NCBI RefSeq assembly: GCF_001043055.1 | Contig: NZ_JYLF01000002.1 | Span: 372,001-436,000, forward strand | Source: Pseudomonas weihenstephanensis | GTDB lineage: Bacteria; Pseudomonadota; Gammaproteobacteria; Pseudomonadales; Pseudomonadaceae | Direction of reading: 5' to 3' | Length of the DNA: 64,000 nucleotides | Shown: positions 32,051-41,273 of the stretch, piece after piece | How positions within the stretch are numbered: the stretch's first letter is position 1 | How the letters are laid out: the number at the start of each line of letters is the position of its first letter | Program-made: the position numbers and the translations under genes | Notes under the pieces: model-generated | Databases searched by the model: none | Told to the model about the DNA's origin: nothing | Seen by the model: the letters and a program-made list of their open reading frames with translations, nothing else

Positions 32051-33082
32051 TCAGGCTTTAAGTCGCACCCAGTATTGGTAGAGGGGTTCGGCGAGAAACA
32101 ATACAAACAGCAAACGCATGACTTGCAGGGCCGTGACCAACGGCACGGACAGTTGCAACACTTCGGCGGTGAGGCTCATCTCCGCGATCCCGCCCGGCAT
32201 CATGCCCAGTGTCATGGAGCGCAGGTCCAGCTGGGTGAGGGCACTTAAACCCACGGCGCAGGTACTGGCGATCAGCATTGTCAGCGCTGTACCGAGCAGC
32301 GTGCGCCCGATGAACGACGGTGCGCGCCGAAAGAACGCGCGATTGAAGTGACAACCCAGACCACTGCCGATCAGCCATTGGCCTGCCTGACTACTGCCTT
32401 CGGGCAAGCCGGTGTGCAAGTCGAACAGGATACTGACGCTGGCGCTGATCAGCAGTGGTCCGAACAACCACGGGTTGGGCTGACGCAAGCGTTGCCACAG
32501 CCAGGCCAGTAAGGCGCCCGCCGGAAACAGCACGGCCAGCCAAAAAACATCAACCGGGGCGGGGTGCACGGCCGGTGTGCCGCCACCCAACATGTATTTG
32601 AACGCGGCGGGCACACACAGCACCACGGCCAGCACCCGCAAACTCTGGCCCGCAGCCACGCGGCTCAGCACCGCGCCGTTGCGTGCGCCAAGGTTGACCA
32701 TTTCGCCAGAACCGCCCGGCATGCTGGAGAAAAAGGCGGTGGCTCGGTCTTCGCCGCTGCGCCGCATGATCCACACGCTGATGATGCTCGACACGCTGGT
32801 CAGTAACGCCCCCAAAAAAATCAGCCAGAAGTGCGCGAGCACCTGTTCCATCACCCCGGGTGTGAAATGCAGACCGATACCAATGCCGACAATCCATTGC
32901 CCGCACTTTCGGCCGCCCGGGATCTCGGCCAGTTGCCACGGGCTAAGGCAGCGCACCAGGATGATTGCCAACAACGACCCCACCATCCACGGGAGGGGCC
33001 AGCCGATCAGGCTGGCGAGGTAACCGCCGGCCAGACCGACCAGCGGTGTTGCCCACCACTGTTTGAACCTGGCCTCAGGCAT
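32051..33082 (-). CDS. AbrB-family membrane protein
   Basis: 343 residues, about ten hydrophobic segments with the repeated internal duplication of this family (GGYLASLIGWPLPWMVGSLL and FFSSMPGGSGEMVNLGARNG, echoed by MTLGMMPGGIAEMSLTAE). The family is sometimes annotated as ammonia monooxygenase or a regulator of aidB; evidence for either is thin. The ATG at 33082 overlaps the end of tctA by eight bases, so it is the last gene of a tctC-tctB-tctA operon and may act in the same transport. Confidence 0.8.
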   Translation of the reverse strand: MPEARFKQWWATPLVGLAGGYLASLIGWPLPWMVGSLLAIILVRCLSPWQLAEIPGGRKCGQWIVGIGIGLHFTPGVMEQVLAHFWLIFLGALLTSVSSIISVWIMRRSGEDRATAFFSSMPGGSGEMVNLGARNGAVLSRVAAGQSLRVLAVVLCVPAAFKYMLGGGTPAVHPAPVDVFWLAVLFPAGALLAWLWQRLRQPNPWLFGPLLISASVSILFDLHTGLPEGSSQAGQWLIGSGLGCHFNRAFFRRAPSFIGRTLLGTALTMLIASTCAVGLSALTQLDLRSMTLGMMPGGIAEMSLTAEVLQLSVPLVTALQVMRLLFVLFLAEPLYQYWVRLKA

Positions 33083-34589
33083 TGGCCAGTGCACGGCGTT
33101 GAGCACTGCGTTTGCGCCAGATGCGCACAATCGGCAGCAGCAACATGAGGCTGGTCAGCACCCACACCCCCAACGTGATAGGGCTGGACCACAGAATGTC
33201 CAGCGCACCGTTGGAAATCGACAGCGCACGGCGCAGGTTCTGTTCCATCAGGCCACCCAGAATGAAGCCCAGCAGCACCGGCGACAGCGGGAAGTCGAGC
33301 TTGCGCAGGATGTAACCGAAGATGCCAATGCCGATCATCAGGAACAGGTCGAAGGTGGTGGCATGCACCGCATACACACCAATGGCGGTAATGATCGCGA
33401 TCACCGGCACCAGCGCCCAGTTCGGCACGGCAAGAATGCGGGTGAAGATGCGGATCATCGGAATGTTGAGGATCACCAGCATGATGTTGGCGATAAACAA
33501 CGACGCAATCAGGCCCCAGACGATGTCGGGCTGTTGTTGAAACAACAAGGGGCCGGGCGTGATGTTGTACAGCGACAACGCACCGATCATCACGGCGGTG
33601 GTGCCCGAACCCGGTACACCCAGCGTCAGCATTGGCACCAGAGCGCCACAGGCCGAAGCACCAATCGCGGTTTCAGGGGCCGCCAGGCCGCGCATGTCGC
33701 CTTCACCGAATGTACCCGTGGTGCCCGCCAGACGCTTTTCGGTCATGTAGGCCACGGCGCTGGCCAATGTCGCGCCCGCACCGGGCAGCACGCCCATGAT
33801 GAAACCGAGCAGGCCGCAGCGAATATTCACGGCAAATACCGCTGCCGCTTCTTTGACGTTGAACATCATGCGGCCCGTGGCCTTGACCGCCTCCTGGCCG
33901 CGATGGGTTTTTTCCAGCAGCAAGAGAATCTCGCTGATGGAGAACAACCCCAACACCAGCACGACGAACTGAATGCCGTCAGTCAGGTGGATGTTATCGG
34001 CGGTAAAGCGGTACACACCGCTGTTGGCGTCGATCCCCACGCACGACAAAAACAAGCCGATCAGTGCGGCGATAAAGGTTTTGAGCGGTCGATCACCTGC
34101 CATACCGCCCAGGCACACGATCGCAAACACCATCAGCACGAAATACTCGGCGGGTCCGAAGGCGATCGCCCATTTGGCCAGCAGCGGCGCAAACAGCACC
34201 ATGCCGCAGGTGGCGATAAAAGCGCCGATAAACGAACTCCAGGCCGACAGCGACAGCGCCACACCTGCCAACCCTTTGCGGGCCATCGGATAACCGTCCA
34301 GAGTGGTCATTACGGTAGACGCTTCGCCGGGAATGTTCAGCAGGATCGAGCTGATCCGCCCGCCGTACTCACAACCCAGGTACACCGCGGCCAGCAAAAT
34401 CAGCGCGGATTCGGGCGGCAGCCCCAGCGCAAAGGCAATCGGAATCAGCAGCGCGACCCCGTTGATCGGGCCCAACCCCGGCAGCAACCCCACCACGGTG
34501 CCGATCAACGTGCCGCACAGTGCCGTGATCAGGTTGTACGGGCTGAGCGCGACGCCGAAGCCCTGGCCCAGATAGCCAAAAGTATCCAT
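33075..34589 (-). CDS. tctA: Tripartite tricarboxylate transporter large membrane subunit
   Basis: 504 residues with about 11-12 hydrophobic helices and the TctA glycine-rich segments GTVVGLLPGLGPINGVALLIP and YGGRISSILLNIPGEAST. Forms the channel part of a binding-protein-dependent secondary transporter for citrate or related tricarboxylates. Start at ATG 34589 (MDTFGYLGQGFG), one base from the tctB stop. Operon tctC-tctB-tctA with the AbrB-type gene; regulator pair tctD/tctE is divergent. Confidence 0.94.
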   Translation of the reverse strand: MDTFGYLGQGFGVALSPYNLITALCGTLIGTVVGLLPGLGPINGVALLIPIAFALGLPPESALILLAAVYLGCEYGGRISSILLNIPGEASTVMTTLDGYPMARKGLAGVALSLSAWSSFIGAFIATCGMVLFAPLLAKWAIAFGPAEYFVLMVFAIVCLGGMAGDRPLKTFIAALIGLFLSCVGIDANSGVYRFTADNIHLTDGIQFVVLVLGLFSISEILLLLEKTHRGQEAVKATGRMMFNVKEAAAVFAVNIRCGLLGFIMGVLPGAGATLASAVAYMTEKRLAGTTGTFGEGDMRGLAAPETAIGASACGALVPMLTLGVPGSGTTAVMIGALSLYNITPGPLLFQQQPDIVWGLIASLFIANIMLVILNIPMIRIFTRILAVPNWALVPVIAIITAIGVYAVHATTFDLFLMIGIGIFGYILRKLDFPLSPVLLGFILGGLMEQNLRRALSISNGALDILWSSPITLGVWVLTSLMLLLPIVRIWRKRSAQRRALANA

Positions 34590-34590
34590 A

Positions 34591-35049
34591 TCAGTTCTCC
34601 AGAACGTCGAGCAGGCCGAGGGGCAGCGGAACATCCATCGCTTTATCGAACAACAGATAAAGCCCCACGCTCATCAAGCTGATGATCACCACGCTGGGCA
34701 GCCAGCGCCCGCCGTACAGGCGTGCCATCGGGATGCCAATCAGGATGCTGCTGAGGATGAAACCCAGCGGTTCAAAGGTGCCGGCAAAGATCAGCAACAG
34801 CACGACGCACACGCCGATTTTGATCAGGGTGTCGCGGTCCAGTTTCGGGTCGTCTTCGCTGTGCACCACCGGGGTTGGGCGAACGATCATGTAGATCAGG
34901 CCCAGCCCCATCAGGCCCAGCATCAGCAGCGGAAAGGCGCGCGGGCCGACGGGTTCGTACGAAAAAGCCGCCTGATACGGCCAGGCCATCAGCGCCAAGC
35001 CGACGCAGGCCAATAGCAGCACGGAGGCAAAAATGCGTTGTAAGAGCAT
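34591..35049 (-). CDS. tctB: Tripartite tricarboxylate transporter small membrane subunit
   Basis: 152 residues with four predicted helices (about 5-25, 38-57, 78-108, 118-140), the size and layout of TctB. Poorly conserved in sequence; identity is secured by lying between tctC and tctA. It is 55 bases downstream of tctC and abuts tctA. Confidence 0.9.
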   Translation of the reverse strand: MLLQRIFASVLLLACVGLALMAWPYQAAFSYEPVGPRAFPLLMLGLMGLGLIYMIVRPTPVVHSEDDPKLDRDTLIKIGVCVVLLLIFAGTFEPLGFILSSILIGIPMARLYGGRWLPSVVIISLMSVGLYLLFDKAMDVPLPLGLLDVLEN

Positions 35050-35104
35050 GGTTCACTCCTGTGCCGCGCTGCGGGTGTGCAGCGCAGCTCTTTGGCAGTG
35101 GCGG

Positions 35105-36082
35105 TTACTGGATCAGGCCGAACTCTTTGGCCAGCACTTTGTAGTCGCTCACCTGTTGTTTGACGTAGGTGTCCAGCTCGGGGCCAGTCATGGCGAACGG
35201 AAAGAGTTCGCGCTGATCGCGCAAGGTGGCGAACTCTTCAGAGGCCAACAGGGTGTCGAAGGCGTTTTTCCACCACGCGTAGTCTTCGTCGCTGACTTTT
35301 GGCCCCAGATAGAAACCGCGCACCACAGGCCACACGATGTCGTAGCCCTGCTCTTTGGCGGTCGGGATGTTTTTCATCTCCGGTTCGTCCAGGCGCTCTT
35401 TGGAGAACACGGCGAGGATGCGCATATCACCGCTTTGGATGTGCGGCATGGAGTCGGAAATGTCCGTACTGCCCACCTGAATGTGCCCGCCCAACAACGC
35501 AGTGGCGATTTCACCACCGCCTTCGAGCGCGACGTAGCGCAAGTCACGTGGGTTGATCCCGGCGGCTTTGGCGATAAGCGCAGTTTGCATCCAGTCCTGG
35601 CTGCCGACGGTACCGCCGGAGCCGATGACCACTTTGCTCGGGTCTGCTTTGAGGGCTTTAACCAGATCGTCGAGGTTCTTGTACGGCGAGTCGCTTTTCA
35701 CGGCAATCGCGCCGTAGCTGGTGCCGACGGCTGCAAGCCAGCGCACGGCACCCTCATCAAAGCGCCCAAATTTCCCTTGGGCCAAATTGAGCAACGAGCC
35801 ACTGGACCACGCTACCAGCGTGCCTGCATCGCCGGGTCGTTGGGCAACCACGGCGTTGTAAGCCACCGCGCCCACGCCGCCCGGCATGTAGGTGACGCGC
35901 ATGGGTTTGCTGAGCAGTTTTTCGTTCACCAGCGCGCTTTGCGCCAGCTTGCAGGTCAAGTCAAAACCGCCACCGGGGGAGGCTGGGGCAATGCACTCCG
36001 GGCGTTTGGGTTCGGCGATGGAGGGGCCAGCGAACAACAGGCAGCTGGCAGCAAGAGCAACGGCGCGCAGTGATGGATTCAT
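35105..36082 (-). CDS. tctC: Tripartite tricarboxylate transporter substrate-binding protein
   Basis: Periplasmic solute receptor, 325 residues, with a signal peptide (about 1-23, cleaved near AGPSIAEP). Bug/TctC family pattern IAPASPGGGFDLTCK and KPMRVTYMPGGVGAVAYN. Delivers citrate-type ligands to TctAB. First gene of the minus-strand operon. Its divergent neighbours are tctD/tctE; the outer-membrane porin gene opdH, which I remember next to tctC in P. aeruginosa, is absent here. Confidence 0.93.
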   Translation of the reverse strand: MNPSLRAVALAASCLLFAGPSIAEPKRPECIAPASPGGGFDLTCKLAQSALVNEKLLSKPMRVTYMPGGVGAVAYNAVVAQRPGDAGTLVAWSSGSLLNLAQGKFGRFDEGAVRWLAAVGTSYGAIAVKSDSPYKNLDDLVKALKADPSKVVIGSGGTVGSQDWMQTALIAKAAGINPRDLRYVALEGGGEIATALLGGHIQVGSTDISDSMPHIQSGDMRILAVFSKERLDEPEMKNIPTAKEQGYDIVWPVVRGFYLGPKVSDEDYAWWKNAFDTLLASEEFATLRDQRELFPFAMTGPELDTYVKQQVSDYKVLAKEFGLIQ

Positions 36083-36571
36083 GTTGTCTCCAGGGGAGTT
36101 GTTGTTTTTAGAAGAAGGGCGGGCCCTATCGCACGAGCAGCCGGGTTTGACCGACGCGCACGCTTAACGCGGGGCGACAGAGCCTGTGGGTCAGGCCCAT
36201 GACTGTACCGATCGAGGTGAATTGGCGAATACGAAGTAAACGGACAGGCCAGGTGGCCCGAGGCTGTAAAGCCGGCATGAAGAGGTGCTCCATTATTGTT
36301 CTTATTGGCGAAAACGCTTCGAGGCGTTTTTCGGGTTGCTACGGCATTCAGGGCACGGGTAGTTGTAACTGCCCATTTCACGATCCTAGTGGGCGAACCT
36401 TTCGCCAACCTTTCAACCGCCGTTCATCCCGTTTCATCCTTTTTCTGACTTCACAGCCTTGCAGGCGTCTGTACACTCCGCGCAAAGAAACGCAGGGCCT
36501 GAGGCTGTTCAGCCGTACTTAAAAGAGGCGGCATGTGGGCAGGTCCCAATAAAAATAATGAGGATGATCCC
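36083..36571. promoter_or_regulatory. 489-bp divergent control region tctC/tctD
   Basis: No gene recognised. It contains a stable hairpin AAAACGC-TTCGAG-GCGTTTT at 36311-36330 with T-run flanks, able to act as a terminator in either direction. An AT-poor stretch near 36390 contains GCGAACCTTTCGC, a short dyad. The region should carry TctD sites, but I cannot define one. The space is where opdH sits in P. aeruginosa, but no remnant of it is readable. Confidence 0.55.
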
Positions 36572-37243
36572 ATGCGCGTGCTTTTGGTCGAAGACCAGCC
36601 ACAGCTGGCGGACAGTGTTGCTCAAGTGTTGAAAAGTACCGGTTTGACGGTGGATGTTTTGCACGATGGCGTGGCGGCCGATTTGGCGCTGGCCAGCGAA
36701 GAATATGCCGTGGTGATTCTGGATGTCGGGTTGCCACGCATGGATGGTTTCGAGGTGCTTGCCCGTTTGCGCGCGCGGGGTAAAACCCTTCCCGTGTTGA
36801 TGCTGACCGCGCGCAGCGACGTCAAGGACCGCGTGCACGGGCTTAATTTAGGGGCGGATGATTATCTGGCCAAACCCTTTGAGCTGACTGAGCTTGAGGC
36901 GCGGGTCAAGGCGTTGCTGCGCCGCAGCGTATTGGGCGGTGAGCGTCAGCAGCGGTGTGGCGCGCTGGTCTACGACCTTGAGACGCGGCGCTTCACGCTG
37001 GGCGATGAGCTTGTGACCCTGACGTCGCGCGAGCAGGCAGTGCTGGAGGCGCTGATTGCGCGTCCCGGGCGGGTCATGAGCAAGGAGCAGTTAGCCGCCC
37101 AGGTGTTTGGCCTGGATGAAGAGGCCAGCCCCGACGCGATTGAAATCTATGTGCATCGGCTGCGTAAAAAACTGGATGCCCAGAAAGTTGCGATTGTGAC
37201 GTTCCGTGGTCTGGGTTACTTGCTGGAAAGCCGTGATGCGTAA
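36572..37243 (+). CDS. tctD: Response regulator TctD
   Basis: OmpR-family regulator, 223 residues from ATG 36572 (MRVLLVEDQPQLADSV). Receiver domain 1-115 with the acidic pair in VEDQ, phospho-Asp51 in ILDVGLPRMDG and Lys in DDYLAKPFE; winged-helix domain about 128-220 (EIYVHRLRKKLDAQKVAI-type recognition helix). Expected to activate tctCBA when citrate is present and to repress or derepress with tctE. Overlaps tctE by eight bases. The neighbouring receptor makes the assignment firm. Confidence 0.93.
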   Translation: MRVLLVEDQPQLADSVAQVLKSTGLTVDVLHDGVAADLALASEEYAVVILDVGLPRMDGFEVLARLRARGKTLPVLMLTARSDVKDRVHGLNLGADDYLAKPFELTELEARVKALLRRSVLGGERQQRCGALVYDLETRRFTLGDELVTLTSREQAVLEALIARPGRVMSKEQLAAQVFGLDEEASPDAIEIYVHRLRKKLDAQKVAIVTFRGLGYLLESRDA

Positions 37244-38645
37244 ACTCGACAGCTTGCGCTGGCGACTGCTGTGGCACCTGACGTTGCTGTTGGTGGTGTT
37301 GATGCTGGCGAGCAGTTTGAGTGCCTACTTCAATGGCCGCGAAGCCGCTGACACCGCCTATGACCGAACGCTGCTGGCGTCTGCGCGTACCATTGCGGCG
37401 GGGCTGTCGCAGCGCGATGGCAGCCTGAGTGCCGACGTGCCTTACGTTGCACTCGATACGTTTGCCTACGACAGCGCGGGACGTATCTATTACCAGGTCA
37501 ACGATATTCATCAGCGCCTGATCTCCGGCTACGAGCATCTGCCCGGCCCCCCGCCGGGTACTTTACGCACCGACGATTACCCGGCGCTGGCGCGTTTTTA
37601 TGACGCTCAATACTTGGGGCAGAACGTGCGTGTGGTCAGCTTGCTCAAAGCGGTGAGCGAACCCAACATGAACGGCATGGCCGAGATCCGGGTGGCTGAA
37701 ACCGATGAGGCGCGCGTATCGATGGCGCGCAGCCTGATGGCCGACACCTTGTTGCGCCTGGGCATGCTGGGCCTGGGCGCTTTGCTGGTGGTGTGGTTTG
37801 CGGTCAGTGCGGCGTTGCGGCCATTGGAGCGTTTGCGCACCGCCGTGGAGGAGCGCGAGCCGGATGATTTGCGGCCCTTGCCACGGGTCCCGGTGCAGCG
37901 CGAGTTGTGGCCGCTGGTACAAGCCCTCAATCATTTCACTGAGCGTCTGCGCGGTCAGTTTGAGCGTCAGGCGCAATTCATCGCCGATGCATCCCATGAG
38001 TTACGGACACCGTTGGCCGTGCTTAAGGCTCAGTTGGAGTTGGGCTTGCGTGCCCATGAGCCGGATACGTGGCGCAGCACCTTGGCGCAGGCGGTGCAAG
38101 GCACGGATCGGCTGACGCATTTGGCCAATCAATTACTGTCGCTGGCGCGTATTGAGAACGGGGCGCGCGCGATTGCAGAAGGGGGCGCGCAATTACTGGA
38201 CCTCAGTCAACTGGCACGCGAACTGGGCATGGCGATGGCGCCGCTGGCCCATGCGCGTGGCGTGGCGTTAGCACTTGAGGCCGAACACCCGGTGTGGATG
38301 CACGGTGAGCCGACATTGCTCAATGAGTTACTCAGCAACCTGATGGACAACGCATTGGCCCACACCCCGGTCGGCGGCAATGTGATATTGCGCGTCATCG
38401 AGCCGGCGGTGCTGGAAGTTGAAGACGATGGGCCGGGCATTCCCTATGAAGACCGCGAGCGCGTATTTGAGCGGTTTTATCGCCGCAACCCGATGGTTGC
38501 AGGCTCGGGGCTGGGGTTGGCGATTGTGGGTGAGATCTGTCGCGCACATGTGGCGCAGATCACCCTGCACGATGGCGCGCAGGGGGGGCTGAAAGTGCGG
38601 GTCAGTTTTGTGCCTGCGACGGTGGCGCGCAGTGACGTCAGATAA
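37236..38645 (+). CDS. tctE: Sensor histidine kinase TctE
   Basis: 469 residues: membrane helix about 8-28, periplasmic sensor about 30-165, second helix about 170-190, HAMP-like linker, HisKA with phospho-His254 in DASHELRTPL, and ATPase with N box NLMDNALAHT, G1 DDGPGIPYEDRE and G2 GSGLGLAIV. Senses tricarboxylates and phosphorylates TctD. The ATG lies inside the tctD stop region (TGATGCGTAA). Its 3' end overlaps the convergent HDOD gene by eight bases. Confidence 0.94.
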   Translation: MRKLDSLRWRLLWHLTLLLVVLMLASSLSAYFNGREAADTAYDRTLLASARTIAAGLSQRDGSLSADVPYVALDTFAYDSAGRIYYQVNDIHQRLISGYEHLPGPPPGTLRTDDYPALARFYDAQYLGQNVRVVSLLKAVSEPNMNGMAEIRVAETDEARVSMARSLMADTLLRLGMLGLGALLVVWFAVSAALRPLERLRTAVEEREPDDLRPLPRVPVQRELWPLVQALNHFTERLRGQFERQAQFIADASHELRTPLAVLKAQLELGLRAHEPDTWRSTLAQAVQGTDRLTHLANQLLSLARIENGARAIAEGGAQLLDLSQLARELGMAMAPLAHARGVALALEAEHPVWMHGEPTLLNELLSNLMDNALAHTPVGGNVILRVIEPAVLEVEDDGPGIPYEDRERVFERFYRRNPMVAGSGLGLAIVGEICRAHVAQITLHDGAQGGLKVRVSFVPATVARSDVR

Positions 38646-39459
38646 ACATGCTGCGGGCGGTGTTCAATTCATCGTGCAGCTTGGCGCTCATGGCATCCAG
38701 GCCCAGTTTCTTGAAGGAGGGCAATGCGTTCAGTTCAACCTTGGCAATGGCGCAATGGTCATTTTGATGGGTGAACACCGTAGCGATTTGCACCAGATCA
38801 ATGTAATCGAGGTTGTCTGAATTGCGCGTGAAGTCCAGGTACTGGCCGGGTAGCTTGACCAGCATTTCAGGGAACTCCCACACGCTGAGCAGTTTGTCGC
38901 CGATCAAGGGGTGGATGTTTTCGATGACGTGATTGAGCGACACCGGGTCCGAGAGCAGTTCGTTGTGCTCTTCGGCGTAGGTCAGAATCGGCAGCACCCC
39001 AATTTGATGAACCAGACCGCCCAGTGCAGCCTGATCCGGTTTCAGTTGGGTGTAGCGTCTGCACAAGGCATAACAGATGCCAGCGATTTCCAGGCTTTGA
39101 CGCCACACCTCGCGCATTTTCTGTTCGACCACGTCAGAGCGTGCATGGAAGATTTGCTCCATGACCAGCCCGATGGCCAGGTTGCTGCTGTAATTGACCC
39201 CCAGGCGCGTAATGGCTGTGTGCAGGTCGGTGACTTCCTGAGTGGCGCGCAACAGCGGACTGTTAACCACTTTAATCAGGCGGGCAGACAGCGCGGTGTC
39301 ACGGCCAATGACTTTGCTTAAATGACTGACACTGATATCAGGGTTTTCAGCGGCCTTGCGGATGTTCAAGGCTACTTCGGGTAGCGTGGGCAGAACCAGG
39401 TCATCTTTATCAATAGCCTGAATCAAATCCTTTTGGACTTTATGCGCCAACGTGCTCAT
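38638..39459 (-). CDS. HDOD-domain protein
   Basis: 273 residues, one HDOD domain (about 20-220; LPTLPEVALNIRKAAENP start, LGGLVHQIGVLPIL core). The HD metal residues are not all present, as usual in HDOD proteins, so a scaffolding or signalling role is expected rather than hydrolysis. No second domain. It lies 32 bases downstream of ygfZ on the same strand and is probably co-transcribed. In P. aeruginosa an HDOD-type gene sits at the same place beside ygfZ, from memory. Confidence 0.85.
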   Translation of the reverse strand: MSTLAHKVQKDLIQAIDKDDLVLPTLPEVALNIRKAAENPDISVSHLSKVIGRDTALSARLIKVVNSPLLRATQEVTDLHTAITRLGVNYSSNLAIGLVMEQIFHARSDVVEQKMREVWRQSLEIAGICYALCRRYTQLKPDQAALGGLVHQIGVLPILTYAEEHNELLSDPVSLNHVIENIHPLIGDKLLSVWEFPEMLVKLPGQYLDFTRNSDNLDYIDLVQIATVFTHQNDHCAIAKVELNALPSFKKLGLDAMSAKLHDELNTARSMFI

Positions 39460-39491
39460 TTCTGTTCTCTGGGGGTTTCAAGGTACGGCAA

Positions 39492-40433
39492 TTAGCGCTG
39501 GATCTCGCGATCACGGTCCAGTTGATAGGGCAGGTCCATCAGCGACAGCGCAGGCCCTTGTAAATCACCGACATGCACATCGCCTGACTGCGCCGCTTCG
39601 GCTTGCAGAACGGCCAGTAATTCAACACCGTGTTCGCTTCGGGCGCCGATCACCACTTCGCCAATGGCGCTGCTATGAGTGGGGGCAAACAGCGGAGTTC
39701 CCGGTAATGGCACGTCATTGCCTGTAAGCGACAGGCGGTAGAGGTGGCGTTTGAGCTTGCCCAGATACTGCATGCGCGCAACGATCTCCTGACCCGTGTA
39801 GCAGCCTTTTTTGAAGCTCACGCCGCCCACTGCCTGCAGGTTGATCATTTGCGGGATAAACAGCTCGCGGGTTTGCGCCATGACTTGGCCGATACCGGCG
39901 CGGATCTGGCCCAGTAGCCAATCATTAAGCTCGGCTTGAGGCAACTGAGCCTCCAGTTGGCGAGTCAGGGTGGGCGCCTGCTCGGCAGGCGCCCACAGTT
40001 CGGTACGGCCTTCAGAGGCGCGAACCGCGATCAAGTCGTTGGCGCGCGCTACGCTGTCGGTGTCGGCAGGCAGGTGCAGGCCCAGGCTCGCAAGCACGTG
40101 GTCGGCCTGTACCAGGCCAAAACGCACCCAGTTAGTGCTGTCATCGGTGAGCGTGGACTTTGAAAACACGGCGTACTTTTTCAGGTCGGCCAATTGTGGT
40201 TCTACCAGTTCGCGGGCCATCGCCAGCAAGCAGCCGTCGGGCTGAAGGACGATGCGGAAACTCGATTGCATCCGGCCTTTTTGCGTGCAGCGGGCGCCGA
40301 GGCTTGCGCGCGTGTCGCTCAAGTAATTGAGGTTGCAGGTCAACTGCCCCTGTAAAAACTTGCTCGCGTCATTGCCGCGAACAGCAAGCACGCCTTCGTG
40401 CGTCAGGGTGCAGAAAAAAGCAGAGTCGGCCAT
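39492..40433 (-). CDS. ygfZ: Folate-binding Fe-S cluster repair protein YgfZ
   Basis: 313 residues, GcvT-like fold. Contains the diagnostic K-G-C-Y-T-G-Q-E motif (KGCYTGQEIVARMQYLG) with the conserved cysteine, about 210-226. Needed for folate-dependent maturation or repair of certain iron-sulfur enzymes such as MiaB. It is divergent from sdhE-ygfX, the conserved arrangement in pseudomonads. Confidence 0.93.
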   Translation of the reverse strand: MADSAFFCTLTHEGVLAVRGNDASKFLQGQLTCNLNYLSDTRASLGARCTQKGRMQSSFRIVLQPDGCLLAMARELVEPQLADLKKYAVFSKSTLTDDSTNWVRFGLVQADHVLASLGLHLPADTDSVARANDLIAVRASEGRTELWAPAEQAPTLTRQLEAQLPQAELNDWLLGQIRAGIGQVMAQTRELFIPQMINLQAVGGVSFKKGCYTGQEIVARMQYLGKLKRHLYRLSLTGNDVPLPGTPLFAPTHSSAIGEVVIGARSEHGVELLAVLQAEAAQSGDVHVGDLQGPALSLMDLPYQLDRDREIQR

Positions 40434-40582
40434 GGTTCATCGCAGGTCAAAAAGTCTGGGACACATCATAGAGGTGCGTTCTGCAAATGGATAGTTCGCG
40501 TAGGACCGGTGGAGACCGACCAAAGCCGACTGGTCTCTGGCAGAACGGTCTGTATACTTGCGCACTATTTGAGGAGCGCTCC

Positions 40583-40837
40583 ATGGTCGAAGATGTTGAA
40601 CTCAATCGTCTTTACTGGCACAGCCGCCGCGGCATGCTTGAACTTGACGTGCTGTTGGTGCCTTTCGTCAAAGAGGTATACGCCACGCTGAACGACGTAG
40701 ACCGCGAGTGCTATCGCAAGCTGCTTGAGTGCGAAGACCAGGACATGTTCGGCTGGTTTATGGAGCGCAGCGAGTCCGAAGACCCGGAGTTGCAGCGCAT
40801 GGTTCGCATGATCCTGGATCGTGTCCAGCCCAAGTAA
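40583..40837 (+). CDS. sdhE: FAD assembly factor SdhE
   Basis: 84 residues from ATG 40583 ([18 protein letters not shown]). Attaches FAD covalently to succinate dehydrogenase flavoprotein. The signature [14 protein letters not shown] is complete (RGxxE motif). Overlaps ygfX by 17 bases, an operon. nadB, another flavoprotein, follows in convergent orientation. A longer in-frame start exists but lacks conservation. Confidence 0.93.
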   Translation: MVEDVELNRLYWHSRRGMLELDVLLVPFVKEVYATLNDVDRECYRKLLECEDQDMFGWFMERSESEDPELQRMVRMILDRVQPK

Positions 40838-41273
40838 TTTTTTCGAATGCCGCTGGCGTGCTTCCGGGCACTTGCTGGCGGCGTATCTTGCAGCCCAGAC
40901 GCTGGCGCTGATCGCAATCTGCCTTCTTTCTATACCTGCCTGGGCTCAAGTGCTGGGGGCTTTTGTGTGTTTGAGCCACGGGGTTTGGGTGTGGCCACGG
41001 CATATCCGCCTGACCCATCCCGCGGCCATTAGCGGCTTGCGGCGTAATGCTGAGGGTTGGCAGTTGTGGAGTCGCGCTAACGGTTGGCAGGCTGTTCAAC
41101 TGCGTCGCGACAGTATCGCGTTGCCTGCGTTGGTGATTGTGCGTTTTAGTCTGCGAGGCGAGCGTTGGGTGCGTGCTGCTTGCATACCCTGCGACGCGCT
41201 GGCGCCCGATCAGCACCGGCGCCTGCGCGTGCGGCTCAAGTTCAGTCGGCGTAGGTGGCTGGCACCAGAATAG
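40821..41273 (+). CDS. ygfX: YgfX (CptA-like) small membrane protein
   Basis: 150 residues starting at GTG 40821, inside the end of sdhE. Two membrane helices near 17-58 ([19 protein letters not shown] and [18 protein letters not shown]) followed by a basic cytosolic tail rich in Arg. Matches the YgfX family that pairs with SdhE; called a toxin in E. coli but this has been doubted. Its 3' end overlaps nadB by 32 bases on the opposite strand. Confidence 0.85.
   Translation: MSSPSNFFECRWRASGHLLAAYLAAQTLALIAICLLSIPAWAQVLGAFVCLSHGVWVWPRHIRLTHPAAISGLRRNAEGWQLWSRANGWQAVQLRRDSIALPALVIVRFSLRGERWVRAACIPCDALAPDQHRRLRVRLKFSRRRWLAPE

Noticed and set aside
33063..34682. Long Gln/His/Arg-rich frame antisense to tctA
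   Set aside because: Low-complexity charged protein opposite a clear membrane protein; a known artefact of leucine/alanine-rich helices read backward.
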